Shown one piece after another: positions 1-9,041 of a stretch of 64,000 nucleotides of DNA. The stretch is from contig CAVQYE010000009.1 in the NCBI GenBank assembly GCA_963718065.1, positions 124,001-188,000 of the forward strand. The letters are read 5' to 3'. A model generated the notes under the pieces. The model had not been told where the DNA came from. It did not search any database and saw nothing but the letters and a program-made list of their open reading frames with translations. This DNA comes from CAVPGP01 sp963718065. Lineage in GTDB: Bacteria > Actinomycetota > Thermoleophilia > Gaiellales > Gaiellaceae. The position numbers and the translations under genes were made by a program. Within the stretch, counting starts at the first letter, position 1; every line of letters begins with the position of its first letter.

Positions 1-124
1 CAGGCAGGCGCCGACGAGTACCGCACGGCGTTGCGAATCGGAACGCATCAGAGGCTGAGACGACCGCCCGACGCGGCTGGTTGGAGCCTCACGCACGGCA
101 CCCTACTGGCATACCCTGGAGGGC

Positions 125-1051
125 ATGGCCCGCGAGCAGGACCACGGCCACGACCACGCGCATTCGCACGACCACGCGCAGGCGGATCGCCGCGCGCTGC
201 TGATCGCGCTCGGCCTCATCGTCGGCCTGCTCGCCGCCGAGGTCGTCTTCGGGATCCTCGCCGGCTCGCTCGCACTCCTCGCCGACGCCGGTCACATGCT
301 CACGGATGCGGCCGCGCTCGCGATGGCCCTCGGCGCGGCGGCGATGTCGAGCCGGCCCGCATCCGGGCGGTGGACCTTCGGCTTCGGCCGCGTGGGCGTG
401 CTCGCGGCGCAGGTGAACGGCGCCACGCTCGCCCTCGTCGGTGGCTGGATCGTCTACGAGTCCGTGCGCCGGCTGATCGATCCGCAGGAGGTGCGGGGCG
501 GACTCGTGCTCGGCGTCGCGCTCGCCGGCGTGGCGGTGAACCTCGTCGCGACGACGGTGCTGGCGCGCGGCAGCCGTGAGAGCCTGAACATGCGCGGCGC
601 GTTCCTCCACCTGGCGACCGACCTCGCCGCGTTCGCCGGTACCGCGGTCGCCGGGCTCCTGATCCTGCTCACCGGGCGAGACCGCTTCGACCCGATCGCG
701 AGCCTGCTCGTCGCCGGGCTCGTCTTCTGGTCGGCTTGGCATCTGCTCCGCGAGAGTGGCCGGATCTTCCTCGACGTCTCGCCGGAGGGCATCGACCCGG
801 ACGAGGTCGGGCGGGCGATCGCGGCCCAGCCGGGCGTCGTCGAGGCACACGATCTGCACATCTGGTCGCTCGACGACCGGCTGCCGGCGCTCTCCGCCCA
901 CGTCACGTGCGCGCGCGACACGGACTGCCACCGGATCCGCATGGAGATCGAGCAGATGCTCAAGGATCGCTTCGGCCTGCAGCACACGACACTCCAGTGC
1001 GACCACGCGACGCAGACGGGCCTCGTTAGTCTGCGGTCGTGGCAGCACTAG
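125..1051 (+). CDS. Cation diffusion facilitator (CDF) metal exporter
   Basis: A cytoplasmic-membrane divalent-cation/proton antiporter of the CDF family (CzcD/ZitB type), likely exporting zinc or a similar metal. The 308 residues match the usual family length. A His/Asp-rich N-terminus (repeated H-x-H around residues 7-19) is followed by about six hydrophobic segments. The metal-site pairs H-x3-D are visible in TM2 (AGHMLTD) and TM5 (HLATD), and a cytoplasmic C-terminal domain starts near residue 210 with the HDLHIW stretch common in the family. A GGAGGG lies at 118-123, unusually close to the ATG. The 3' end overlaps the next gene by 13 bp, so it leads a four-gene same-strand run. The exact metal is not determinable. 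Confidence 0.9.
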   Translation: MAREQDHGHDHAHSHDHAQADRRALLIALGLIVGLLAAEVVFGILAGSLALLADAGHMLTDAAALAMALGAAAMSSRPASGRWTFGFGRVGVLAAQVNGATLALVGGWIVYESVRRLIDPQEVRGGLVLGVALAGVAVNLVATTVLARGSRESLNMRGAFLHLATDLAAFAGTAVAGLLILLTGRDRFDPIASLLVAGLVFWSAWHLLRESGRIFLDVSPEGIDPDEVGRAIAAQPGVVEAHDLHIWSLDDRLPALSAHVTCARDTDCHRIRMEIEQMLKDRFGLQHTTLQCDHATQTGLVSLRSWQH

Positions 1052-1779
1052 ACGGCAAGACGGCGATCGTCACCGGCGCGTCGAGCGGCATCGGCGCCGC
1101 CACCGCGCGGGCGCTCGCAGGAGCCGGCGCCCGGGTGGCCGGCGGCGCCCGGCGAGTCGAGCCGCTGGAGACGGACGTCCGCCTCGAGCTGGACGTCACC
1201 GATCCCGCGAGCTGCCGCCGTTTCGTCGACGCGGCGGTCGGCGAGCTCGGCGGCATCGACATCCTCGTCAACAACGCCGGGCTGGCGCTCGGCCGCGATC
1301 CGGTCTGGGACGTCGACGAGGACGACGAGCGCACGATGATCGAGACGAACGTCCTCGGCTTGATGCGCATGACGCGGCTCTGCCTGCCCCACATCAACGA
1401 CTGGGGCTCGATCGTCAACCTCGGCTCCGTGGCGGGCATCTGGTCGTACCCGAGCGGGTCGGGCTACGTCGCCTCCAAGTTCGCGGTGCACGGCTTCACG
1501 CGCGCGCTGCGCGACGACCTGCACGGCAAGCCGATCCGCGTCACGAACATCGCGCCCGGCCTCGTCGAGACGGACTTCTCGAAGGTGCGGTTCAAGGGTG
1601 ACGAGGAGAAGGCCGGCGCGGTGTACTCGACCGTCTCCCTCGGCGGGCCTCTGAACGCGGAGGACGTCGCCGAGTGCATCCTCTTCGCCGTCACCCGGCG
1701 GCCGGCAGTGAACATCGACGAGATCGTGCTGATGGCGCTCGCGCAGACCAGCGGTGGCAACATCCGGCGCGACGAATGA
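1039..1779 (+). CDS. Short-chain dehydrogenase/reductase (SDR)
   Basis: A cytoplasmic NAD(P)-dependent oxidoreductase of the classical SDR family, 246 residues as expected. The Rossmann glycine motif TGASSGIG is near residues 10-17, the NNAG motif near residue 76, and the catalytic Tyr-x3-Lys (YVASK) follows the catalytic Ser region (NLGSVAG). It resembles the YdfG/serine-3-dehydrogenase-like subgroup acting on small hydroxy acids, but the substrate cannot be read from sequence. The GTG start at 1039 lies inside the end of the metal exporter, and its stop overlaps the next ATG in an ATGA, suggesting translational coupling. Confidence 0.88.
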   Translation: MAALDGKTAIVTGASSGIGAATARALAGAGARVAGGARRVEPLETDVRLELDVTDPASCRRFVDAAVGELGGIDILVNNAGLALGRDPVWDVDEDDERTMIETNVLGLMRMTRLCLPHINDWGSIVNLGSVAGIWSYPSGSGYVASKFAVHGFTRALRDDLHGKPIRVTNIAPGLVETDFSKVRFKGDEEKAGAVYSTVSLGGPLNAEDVAECILFAVTRRPAVNIDEIVLMALAQTSGGNIRRDE

Positions 1780-3833
1780 CACTGACCATCCTCGAGGGGT
1801 CGACCTTCTGCATCTGCGACGACCGCGGCGACGTGCACGGGGAGACCGACGGCTTCTTCTGCGACGACACCCGGCACCTCTCGGTGTTCCGGCTCTCGAT
1901 CAACGGCATGCGCCCGCTGCTGCTCTCGTCCGGCAAGGTCGAGTACTTCTCGGCGGCGTTCTACCTGCGGAACCCGCTCGCGGGCGACCTGCCGCAGGAC
2001 TCGCTCTCGATCGTGCGCACGCGCTTCGTCGGCGACGGGATGCAGGACCGGATCACGATCCGGAACGAGTCGATGGAGCCGGTGTCGTTCCAGGTCGAGA
2101 TCGAGGTCGCATCCGACTTCGCGGACATCTTCGCCGTCAAGGATCACGATTTCGCGCTCGGCGACCCGCTGAGGGCCAAGCCGCTGCCCACGGCGGTCGA
2201 GAATCGCTGGAACGGATCGGGCTGCCTGCTGGAGGACGCCGGCGACTGGCCGGCGCGGACCCAGGTCGCCTTCTCGCGCGCGCCGACCGTGATCGGCACG
2301 CACGCGACCTGGCAGGTCGAGCTGGTGCCGCGCGCGACGTGGGACCTCTCGGCCGACGTCTTCGCCTCGGATGACGCGGAGCTGGTGCAACCCCAGGCGG
2401 CGTCGCGGCGCTTCGGTGAGGAGCTCGCCCGGGTGCGGGACGCCCTCGCCGCCTGGCAGCTGCGCGTGCCGCAAATCAGGGCCAGCTGGGACACGCTCAG
2501 CCGGTCGTTCGACCACTCGGTGTCCGATCTCGCGTCGTTGCGGATGCGCGGGGTCGCCGACGTCGGGATGCTGCCGGCCGCCGGGATGCCCTGGTTCATG
2601 ACCGTCTTCGGCCGCGACACGATCATCACCTGCCTGCAGACGCTGCTCTTTGGGCCGGACCTGGCGCAGAACGCGCTCAACGTGCTCGCCGAGCTGCAGG
2701 CCAAGGAGGACGACCCCTCGATGGACGCCGAGCCGGGGAAGATTGTCCACGAGGTGCGCCACGGCAAGGCGGCGGCGAACTGGTTCCACCTCTACTACGG
2801 GACCCTGGACGCGACGCCGCTCTACCTGATCCTCCTCTCGGAGGTCTGGAACTGGACGGACGACGCGATCCTCGCGCGCTCGCTTCGCGGGCCGGCGCAG
2901 AAGGCGCTGGCGTGGATCGACGACTACGGCGACCTCGACGGCGACGGCTTCGTCGAGTTCCACCGCCGCGCGCCGCACGGGCTCGAGGTGCAGTCGTGGA
3001 AGGACTCGGGCGACTCGCAGCGCTTTCACGACGGACGCATCGCGGAGTCGCCGATTGCGCCCGCCGAGGTGCAGGGCTATGTCTACGACGCGAAGCGGCG
3101 CATGGCCGTGATGGCGCGGGAGGTGTGGCGCGACCGGGCGCTCGCCGACCGGCTTGAGCGCGAGGCGGCGGAGCTGCGTCAGCGCTTCGACGAGGCCTTC
3201 TGGGTCGAGGAGCGAGGCGGCTTCTTCGCGCTCGGGCTCGACCGCGAGAAGCACAAGATCGACTCGCTCTGCTCGAACATGGGCCACCTGCTCTGGACCG
3301 GGATCGTCCTGCCGGAGCGCGTCGACGCCGTCGTCGATCGGCTGATGGGCGAGGACCTCTGGTCGGGCTGGGGGGTGCGGACGATGTCGGCGGCCGACGC
3401 GGCGTACAACCCGCTCAGCTACCACAACGGCACGGTCTGGCCCCACGACAACTCCCTCGTCGCGTGGGGGCTCGCGCGCTATTCGCGCTGGACGGAGTGC
3501 CAGCGCATCGTGCGCCGGATGCTCGACGCGTCGGCCCACTTCGACTACCAACTGCCCGAGGTGTTCGCAGGGCTGCCGCGTGCCGACACGCCGTTCCCGA
3601 TCGCCTATCCGACCGCCGCGAGGCCCCAGGCGTGGGCGGCCGGCACGCCCGTGCTGCTGCTCCAGCTGCTGCTGGGCATCCAGCCGGACAGGTCGCGGCA
3701 GCTGCTGGAGACCGTTGCTCCGATGGAGCTTCCTTCGTGGACCGGCAACATCAGGCTCTCGGGCATCCGCGCCTTCTCGCGCCAGTGGGACGTTCGGCTC
3801 GCGGACGGACGGGTACGAGTGGAAGAGGCCTGA
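1776..3833 (+). CDS. Amylo-alpha-1,6-glucosidase / glycogen-debranching-type protein
   Basis: A 685-residue member of the GDE_C/trehalase-like (alpha/alpha)6-barrel group. The N-terminal domain (about residues 1-200, beginning MTLTILEGSTF) matches the N-terminal glycogen-debranching domain, and the C-terminal barrel carries WFMTVFGRDT (near 275) and NGTVWPHDNS (near 550), conserved around the active site. It probably hydrolyses alpha-1,6 or other alpha-glucosidic linkages of storage polysaccharide or oligosaccharides in the cytoplasm; no signal peptide is visible. It starts at ATG 1776 in an ATGA overlap with the SDR and ends overlapping the glycosyltransferase ATG. Pairing with a family-4 glycosyltransferase suggests a shared carbohydrate role. 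Confidence 0.88.
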   Translation: MTLTILEGSTFCICDDRGDVHGETDGFFCDDTRHLSVFRLSINGMRPLLLSSGKVEYFSAAFYLRNPLAGDLPQDSLSIVRTRFVGDGMQDRITIRNESMEPVSFQVEIEVASDFADIFAVKDHDFALGDPLRAKPLPTAVENRWNGSGCLLEDAGDWPARTQVAFSRAPTVIGTHATWQVELVPRATWDLSADVFASDDAELVQPQAASRRFGEELARVRDALAAWQLRVPQIRASWDTLSRSFDHSVSDLASLRMRGVADVGMLPAAGMPWFMTVFGRDTIITCLQTLLFGPDLAQNALNVLAELQAKEDDPSMDAEPGKIVHEVRHGKAAANWFHLYYGTLDATPLYLILLSEVWNWTDDAILARSLRGPAQKALAWIDDYGDLDGDGFVEFHRRAPHGLEVQSWKDSGDSQRFHDGRIAESPIAPAEVQGYVYDAKRRMAVMAREVWRDRALADRLEREAAELRQRFDEAFWVEERGGFFALGLDREKHKIDSLCSNMGHLLWTGIVLPERVDAVVDRLMGEDLWSGWGVRTMSAADAAYNPLSYHNGTVWPHDNSLVAWGLARYSRWTECQRIVRRMLDASAHFDYQLPEVFAGLPRADTPFPIAYPTAARPQAWAAGTPVLLLQLLLGIQPDRSRQLLETVAPMELPSWTGNIRLSGIRAFSRQWDVRLADGRVRVEEA

Positions 3834-4867
3834 TGCGCATCGCGATCCTCAGCCCGGTCTGGTTCCCGGTTCCGCCGACGGGCTACGGCGGCATCGAGTG
3901 GGTCGTCTGGCTGCTCGCCGAGGGGCTCGTGGACGCGGGGCACGATGTCTCGCTCTTCGCCGCCGGCGACTCGCGCACGCACGCGAAGCTCGAGTTCCTC
4001 TACCCGGAGGCGCCGAGCGAGATGATCGGCCGCACCTGGCAGGACCTCCGGCACACGCTCCACTGCTACTCGCGGCAGGACGAGTTCGACCTGATCAACG
4101 ACCACTCCGGCCTGCTTGCGGCCACGATCGGCGGGGCGCTTCGGACGCCCATCGTGCACACCGTCCACGGGCCGCTCGACGGCGAGCCGGGCATCGCCTA
4201 CCAGCAGCTCGCAAGCGTTGCGCCGAACGTGGGGCTCGTCTCGATCTCGATGAACCAGCGCAAGCCGCTCCCGGACCTGAACTGGCTGGGCAACTGCCCG
4301 AACGCGCTCGACTTCTCGGTCTACCCGTTCCGCCCGGACAAGGGTGACTACCTGCTCTTCGTCGGCCGCATGAGCGCCGACAAGGGCTGCCACCGCGCGG
4401 TCGCGGTCGCGATGGAGACAGGCCTGCCGCTGAAGATCGCCGGCAAGCTGCGGGAGCCGAAAGAGCGTGAGTACTTCCAGGAATTTGTCGAGCCGCACCT
4501 CTCCTCGGAGATCGAGTATCTCGGCGAGGTGACGCACGGCGAGAAGGTCGAGCTCCTGCAGCACGCGCGGGCGACGCTCTTCCCGATCGAGTGGGAGGAG
4601 CCGTTCGGCCTGGTGATGATCGAGTCGATGGCCTGCGGCACGCCGGTGATCGCGACCCGTTGGGGCGCGGTGCCCGAGGTGATCGAGCACGGGCGCAGCG
4701 GCGTCATCGTCGACGACTGGCGGGAGATGGCGGACGCACTCGTGGAGGCGGACCGCCTCGAGCCGACGGAGCTGCGCCAGTTCGCCGAGGAGCACTTCTC
4801 GCCGGAGCGGATGGTCACCGACTACCTCGCCGCGTACGACTCGGCGATCCAGCGGGCGGGGTCCTAG
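3833..4867 (+). CDS. Family 4 (GT-B) glycosyltransferase
   Basis: 344 residues, starting at ATG 3833 within the preceding gene's stop (TGATG). The N-terminus MRIAILSPVWFPVPP and the glycine-rich loop GYGGIE fit the acceptor domain of GT4 enzymes. The C-terminal nucleotide-sugar domain has VGRMSADKG and the E-x7-E element EPFGLVMIE followed by ACGTPVIA. It transfers a sugar from an activated donor to an unknown acceptor. Its place after the debranching enzyme suggests alpha-glucan or trehalose-like metabolism, but this is inference. It ends directly against a convergent gene: its TAG at 4865-4867 abuts that gene's stop at 4868-4870. Confidence 0.88.
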   Translation: MRIAILSPVWFPVPPTGYGGIEWVVWLLAEGLVDAGHDVSLFAAGDSRTHAKLEFLYPEAPSEMIGRTWQDLRHTLHCYSRQDEFDLINDHSGLLAATIGGALRTPIVHTVHGPLDGEPGIAYQQLASVAPNVGLVSISMNQRKPLPDLNWLGNCPNALDFSVYPFRPDKGDYLLFVGRMSADKGCHRAVAVAMETGLPLKIAGKLREPKEREYFQEFVEPHLSSEIEYLGEVTHGEKVELLQHARATLFPIEWEEPFGLVMIESMACGTPVIATRWGAVPEVIEHGRSGVIVDDWREMADALVEADRLEPTELRQFAEEHFSPERMVTDYLAAYDSAIQRAGS

Positions 4868-5599
4868 CTAGGCGCGACTTTCGAGGATGCGGATGCGGGT
4901 GGAGATGTACCCCGCGAACGCGCGGAAGTCGTCCTCGGCGACCGGAAAGTCGCGGCCGTCGCCGCGGTAGCTCTCGAGTGCACGTTCCGCGCGCGGGCGG
5001 AGCTCGTCCGGGAGGTGCGCCGCCGCCCACTCGGCGCCGGAGTCCTTCGTCTGAAACTCGAGCGTCTCGAGCTGAGCCCAGACGCGGCAGAGCGTCAGGA
5101 TCGCGTAGCGGGCGAACTCGTGCCCTTCGGCGATCGCATCGCGTGCGTCGGCGAGCAGCGCTCCGACGTATTGCTCCTCCGGGACATCGGGCAGCAGCTC
5201 CTTCGGCGAAGGCCCGTGCAGCGGCAGGCCGTAACGGCGCGCGACCCAGACGTGAGCGGGAAGGTCGGGGTCGACACCGGGGCCGGGTCGTCCCGGGAAG
5301 TGCAGATCGTAGGCCGGCGGATCGCTCCAGCGGGCGATCTGGTCGAGCGTCAGCGTCGAGACCTCGAGCGGGCGCGGCCAGCCCGGTTCGTCGTAGCTCC
5401 CGCTTTCGCGTTCGAGGAGCGACAGGACCGCCGCTCGGTCCTGGATCGGCCGGCGCGTGACGACGAGCAGGTCGACGTCGCTGCGCCGCTCGTTGAAGCA
5501 GCCGGTCGCGAGCGAGCCGTGCAGGATCACCGCGACGAGTGCGTCGCCGATCGTGTCGCGCAGGCCGGCGACGACGCGGTCCAGCTGCGGGTGGCTCAT
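4868..5599 (-). CDS. Aminoglycoside-type nucleotidyltransferase (AadA/ANT-like)
   Basis: A 243-residue protein of the polymerase-beta nucleotidyltransferase superfamily with AadA-like domain order. The N-terminal catalytic core has HGSLATG followed by RRSDVDLLV, the G-S-x(n)-D-x-D metal-binding motif, and the C-terminal half is helical as in DUF4111. Family members adenylylate streptomycin/spectinomycin or other small molecules. In an environmental chromosome, resistance is possible but unproven. The start ATG overlaps the stop of the upstream metallo-hydrolase (ATGA), so the two are probably co-transcribed. Confidence 0.8.
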   Translation of the reverse strand: MSHPQLDRVVAGLRDTIGDALVAVILHGSLATGCFNERRSDVDLLVVTRRPIQDRAAVLSLLERESGSYDEPGWPRPLEVSTLTLDQIARWSDPPAYDLHFPGRPGPGVDPDLPAHVWVARRYGLPLHGPSPKELLPDVPEEQYVGALLADARDAIAEGHEFARYAILTLCRVWAQLETLEFQTKDSGAEWAAAHLPDELRPRAERALESYRGDGRDFPVAEDDFRAFAGYISTRIRILESRA

Positions 5600-6412
5600 G
5601 CGGCTTCGCGCCGCTTGCGCCAGTAGCGCTCGATGCCCTGGTAGGACTGCCAGAACGGCGCCGCCTGGCCGACATGCTCGGCCTCGTCGCCGGCGTCGCC
5701 GAGCGCGGCGTCGGAGAACTCCTCCAGCGTCAGGCCCCGCTCCACCCGCTCCGTCCAGCGGTCGAGCTGCTCGCGGAGCGTCGCCAGGTGCCCGGCCACG
5801 TCGTCGACGATCCCGAAGTGGATCAGCGCGAGTCTCTCGGGGCCGCGGCGTTCGAGCTCGTCGATCGTCTCGTGCCAGACTTCACGGTCGAACTCGGGCG
5901 GCGGCGACACGGGCGCGATGAACCGCCCGGGCATGATCCGGACCCCGGCCGCGTCGCCGGCGTAGAGCGTGCCGTCGACGTGCAGGTACGAGACGTGATG
6001 CCTCGCGTGGCCCGGCGTCGGAAAGCAGTCGAGCCCGACGACCCGCTCGCCGACGATGTGCACGTTTGCCTCCGGCACGGGTGCGAGCTCGCCCCAGAGC
6101 TCGTCGAACAGCATCGCCGTAGAGGCGGCGTGCGGACGATTCGAGGCGCGACGGGTCGATGACGTGCGGTGCGCCGATCGCGGAGACGTGCACCTGCAGC
6201 GCGGGATGCTCGCGCACGATCGTGCCGGCTGCGCCCGCATGGTCGAGGTGGATGTGCGAGAGCAGCAGGTGGCGGATGTCCGTCAGCTCCACGCCGCGCT
6301 CGCCCAGTCCCGCCTTCAGCGTCTCGAGCGTCGAGGCCGGTCCGCAGTCGAAGAGCGCGAGGCCGTCGTCGGTCTCGACGAGGTACGCACCGACGGCGCG
6401 CTCGAGCCCCAT
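5596..6412 (-). CDS. Metallo-beta-lactamase-fold hydrolase (frameshifted)
   Basis: An MBL-fold hydrolase in two frames. The N-terminal half starts at ATG 6412 (MGLERAVGAYLV) and carries the zinc motif H-x-H-x-D-H as SHIHLDHAG. The C-terminal half has TPGHARHH, YAGDAAG and a final metal His in LIHFG. The frame changes near 6115-6130, after a segment ending RRLYGDA and before MLFDELW; both sides are needed for a complete active site, so a sequencing indel is likely. Total about 270 residues, usual for glyoxalase II-like/MBL hydrolases. Substrate unknown. It lies 69 bp downstream of the cystathionine enzyme and overlaps the nucleotidyltransferase by 4 bp. Confidence 0.75.
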
Positions 6413-6481
6413 GTGGCGGAGGTCGATCGGCGAGCTGTCGATGGGACTCGTAGGCGCGCGGGCCCGGCACGGCCCGATTCT

Positions 6482-7636
6482 CTACGACCGGGCGGCGGCC
6501 GCCGCCGTCGGCACCAGCGCCTGCTCGAGGTCGGCAACGAGGTCGTGCACCGACTCGATGCCGACGGAGAGGCGGACGAGGTTCCGCGGCGCCGCGAACG
6601 GGGCGTCGGCGGTGGAGGCGTGGGTCATCCGCGCCGGGTGCTCGATCAGGCTCTCGACGCCGCCGAGCGATTCCGCAAGCAGGAAGATCTTCGTCCGCGC
6701 GACGAGCGCGACAGCCTCTTCCTCCGAGGCGACGAGGAACGAGATCATGCCGCCGAAGTCGCTCATCTGGGCTTTGGCGATCTCGTGCCCCGGGTGCCCG
6801 GGGAGCCCGGGGTAGAGCACTTGCTCGACGGCCGGGTGGCGCTCGAGCAAGGCGGCGATCACGTGAGCGTTCTTGCAGTGCTGCTGCATGCGGACGGCGA
6901 GCGTCTTGATCCCACGCAGGACGAGCCACGAGTCGAACGGCCCCGGCACGGCGCCGAGCGACTTCTGGAGGAAGAAGAGGCGCTCCGCGATCGTCGGGTC
7001 GTTCGTGGCGCAGAAGCCGCCGACGACATCCGAGTGCCCGCCGAGGTACTTCGTCGTCGAATGGAGGACGACGTCTGCGCCGAGCGAGAGCGGCTGCTGC
7101 AGGTACGGCGTGGCGAAGGTGTTGTCGACGACGAGGATCGCCCCGACCGCGTGCGCCGCGTCGGCCGCCTTGCGGATGTCGATGATGTTCAGGACCGGGT
7201 TCGACGGCGTCTCGACCCAGACCATGCGTGTCTTCTCATCGAGATGCGCGGCGAGGTTGGCGTTGAACTCGTCGACGGGGAGGTATTCGAACTCGTAGCC
7301 CTTCGGCTCGTACACCTGTGACGTCATCCGGTAGACGCCGCCGTAGACGTCGGCGATCAGCACCACCTTCTCGCCGGGATTGACGAGGTGCATCAGCGTG
7401 GTCGTCGCGCCGAGTCCGGAGGAGAAGGCGATCCCGTGAGCGGCTCCTTCGAGCGAGGCGAGGGCCTCCTGGAGTGCGGTGCGCGTCGGGTTGGCGACGC
7501 GTGCGTAGTCGTAGCCCTTGTTGACGCCGACCTCGTCTTGCACGAAGGTCGAGGTCTGGTAGATCGGCACGTTGACGGAGCCCGTCGCCGGATCCGGCTC
7601 CTGTCCCGCATGGATGGCGCGCGTCTCGAACTCCAC
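6482..7636 (-). CDS. Cystathionine gamma-lyase / gamma-synthase (Cys/Met metabolism PLP enzyme)
   Basis: A PLP-dependent enzyme of the Cys/Met metabolism family. The PLP lysine lies in STTKYLGGHSD; the substrate/PLP loops YARVANPTR and SSGLGATTT are intact. Members cleave cystathionine to cysteine (gamma-lyase) or form it from an activated homoserine (gamma-synthase). A cystathionine beta-synthase on the same strand at 10.8-12.2 kb favours reverse transsulfuration, hence gamma-lyase. I chose GTG 7636, giving MEFETRAIHAGQEPD and 384 residues; an in-frame extension to 7693 runs into the upstream palindromic repeats and lacks family similarity. Confidence 0.88.
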   Translation of the reverse strand: MEFETRAIHAGQEPDPATGSVNVPIYQTSTFVQDEVGVNKGYDYARVANPTRTALQEALASLEGAAHGIAFSSGLGATTTLMHLVNPGEKVVLIADVYGGVYRMTSQVYEPKGYEFEYLPVDEFNANLAAHLDEKTRMVWVETPSNPVLNIIDIRKAADAAHAVGAILVVDNTFATPYLQQPLSLGADVVLHSTTKYLGGHSDVVGGFCATNDPTIAERLFFLQKSLGAVPGPFDSWLVLRGIKTLAVRMQQHCKNAHVIAALLERHPAVEQVLYPGLPGHPGHEIAKAQMSDFGGMISFLVASEEEAVALVARTKIFLLAESLGGVESLIEHPARMTHASTADAPFAAPRNLVRLSVGIESVHDLVADLEQALVPTAAAAARS

Positions 7637-7671
7637 GCTGGCAGCGTAACGGTGCACCTCTGTCCGGTGCC

Positions 7672-7740
7672 GGGCCATGGCCGTTCCGCCCACGTCCCAG
7701 CCTCAGAGGCAGGGGCATGTCCCGTTGGTGCAAGTTGCCA
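7672..7740 (+). repeat. Dispersed GGGACATG palindromic repeat, copy A
   Basis: An intergenic copy of a roughly 60-bp element. It shares with copy B (7764-7834) the ordered blocks CCGTTCCG, ACGTCCC/ATGTCCC, GCCTCAGAGG, and CATGTCCCGTTGGTGCAA. It is less symmetrical than copy B. It lies just upstream of the cystathionine enzyme start, and the two copies are offset by about 95 bp. Confidence 0.75.
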
Positions 7741-7763
7741 CGCACGGAGAGCAGGGTGCCGCC

Positions 7764-7834
7764 GTCGGGACATGGCCGTTCCGGCCATGTCCCTGCCTCA
7801 GAGGGAGGGACATGTCTCGTTGGTGCAATTGGCC
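7764..7834 (+). repeat. Dispersed GGGACATG palindromic repeat, copy B (nested hairpins)
   Basis: The best-formed copy. Perfect 11-bp arms GGGACATGGCC (7767-7777) and GGCCATGTCCC (7783-7793) flank GTTCC. The right arm can instead pair with AGGGACATG at about 7806-7814 across GCCTCAGAGG, so two mutually exclusive hairpins are possible. It is followed by TTGGTGCAATTGGCC. The same order appears inverted at about 22.75-22.81 kb. Confidence 0.8.
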
Positions 7835-7910
7835 TGCATGCGGGCCAGATGCCGGCCGCGGGCCGCTGCCGGTTTTCCACAGAGATGACCAGCCCCGCCG
7901 GCGGCGCGGC

Positions 7911-9041
7911 TCAGCGCGCGACGGACTCGGCGCCGACGAGTCGCGCGAGGCGGGCGAGCGCCTGGTCGAACGCCGCGTCGAGCGCAGCCGAGCGCCGGAC
8001 ACCGGGCTCGACGTGGAGCGCCTTGACGCGGAGGACGCCCTCGGCGCGGTCCGTCTTCAGATCGGCGCGGCCGACGATCCGGTCACGCCACAGGAACGGC
8101 AGGACGTAGTAGCCGTAGACGCGCTCATGCTCGCGCTTGTAAACCTCGATCACGTGCCGGAACCCGAAAAGGCGTTCCAGGAACGGCCGGTCCCAGACGA
8201 TGTTGTCGAACGGCGAGAGGAGCACCGCGGCGGTCGGGGCGCCGTCGACCTTCGCTCCCGCCTCGACGTACACCGGCGCGCCGCCGTCATCGACGTCCAC
8301 CGCGTCGAGCCGACCCTCCGCGACCAGCGCTTCGAGGTGATGGTGCAGCCTGGCCCGGCCGCCCTTCCACCGCCAGTGCTCGCGGATCGCAGCCTCCGTC
8401 AGCGCGCCGCGCGCCCGCACTGCCAGCACGGCGAGCTCGCGCAGCGTCTCGTCCTCGCTGGGCGCCGGCGCGCCGAGAATCCGGTCCGGGATCAGCCGCT
8501 CGGCGAGGTCGTACTTCCGCTGGAAGTTTCGCCGCGAGGCGATCGCCAGGTCGCCGCGGTCCCACAACGCCTCGAGCACCATCTTCGCCGGCTTCCAGTT
8601 CCACATGCCGCCGCCACCCTGGCCCTCGAAGTCGCGCGAGGCGAGCGGGCCTTCCTCGCGGATCCGGGCCAGCACCGGCTCGATGAGGTCCGAGTGCTCG
8701 CGCATCGCGCGCCGGTGAAAGCCCCAGTGCCCGTCGCCCGCCATCGTGTGACGGAAATGTGGATAGAGCTCGACGGGCAAGAAGCACGCCTCGTGCGCCC
8801 AGTATTCGAACACCCGCCCGCCGGCCAGCAGCTCCGTGACGACCTCCGTCGGATACGCCCCGACGCGGGCGCCGATCGTCAACCGATGCGCGCGCTCGAC
8901 GGTGGAGATCGAATCGAGCTGCACCGCCGTCAGCCGCCGTATCGCCGCCTCGACGTCGTCGGCGCCGGCGCGGCGGAAGCGCGTCGCAAACCCCTGCGCC
9001 GCGACGACATGGCGTCGGAGCTGCGTCAGCGAGACGGCCAC
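7911..9041 (-). CDS. YcaQ/AlkZ-like winged-helix DNA glycosylase, paralogue 1
   Basis: 376 residues of the HTH_42 (YcaQ/AlkZ) family, tandem winged-helix proteins that include interstrand-crosslink DNA glycosylases. The Q-phi-D motif described for YcaQ-type catalytic sites is present as VQLDS (Gln41, Asp43). The C-terminal half has LLSPFDNIVWDR and YGYYVLPFLW, recurrent in the family. GTG 9041 begins MAVSLTQLRRH and lies 16 bp inside the end of the upstream paralogue. Its exact lesion is unknown. Family assignment is firm; enzymatic activity is inference. Confidence 0.85.
   Translation of the reverse strand: MAVSLTQLRRHVVAAQGFATRFRRAGADDVEAAIRRLTAVQLDSISTVERAHRLTIGARVGAYPTEVVTELLAGGRVFEYWAHEACFLPVELYPHFRHTMAGDGHWGFHRRAMREHSDLIEPVLARIREEGPLASRDFEGQGGGGMWNWKPAKMVLEALWDRGDLAIASRRNFQRKYDLAERLIPDRILGAPAPSEDETLRELAVLAVRARGALTEAAIREHWRWKGGRARLHHHLEALVAEGRLDAVDVDDGGAPVYVEAGAKVDGAPTAAVLLSPFDNIVWDRPFLERLFGFRHVIEVYKREHERVYGYYVLPFLWRDRIVGRADLKTDRAEGVLRVKALHVEPGVRRSAALDAAFDQALARLARLVGAESVAR

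Noticed and set aside
1..124. Possible 3' end of an upstream gene at the window edge
   Set aside because: Short open frames exist but none shows a recognisable C-terminal motif, so no feature was called.
1464..3551. A 695-codon open frame antisense to the debranching-enzyme gene
   Set aside because: Arg/Val/Glu-rich translation with no domain; typical of antisense frames in GC-rich genes. The opposite strand has clear family motifs.
7672..7834. Possible CRISPR array from the two repeat copies
   Set aside because: Only two imperfect, internally palindromic copies, not regularly spaced repeats, and no cas genes.
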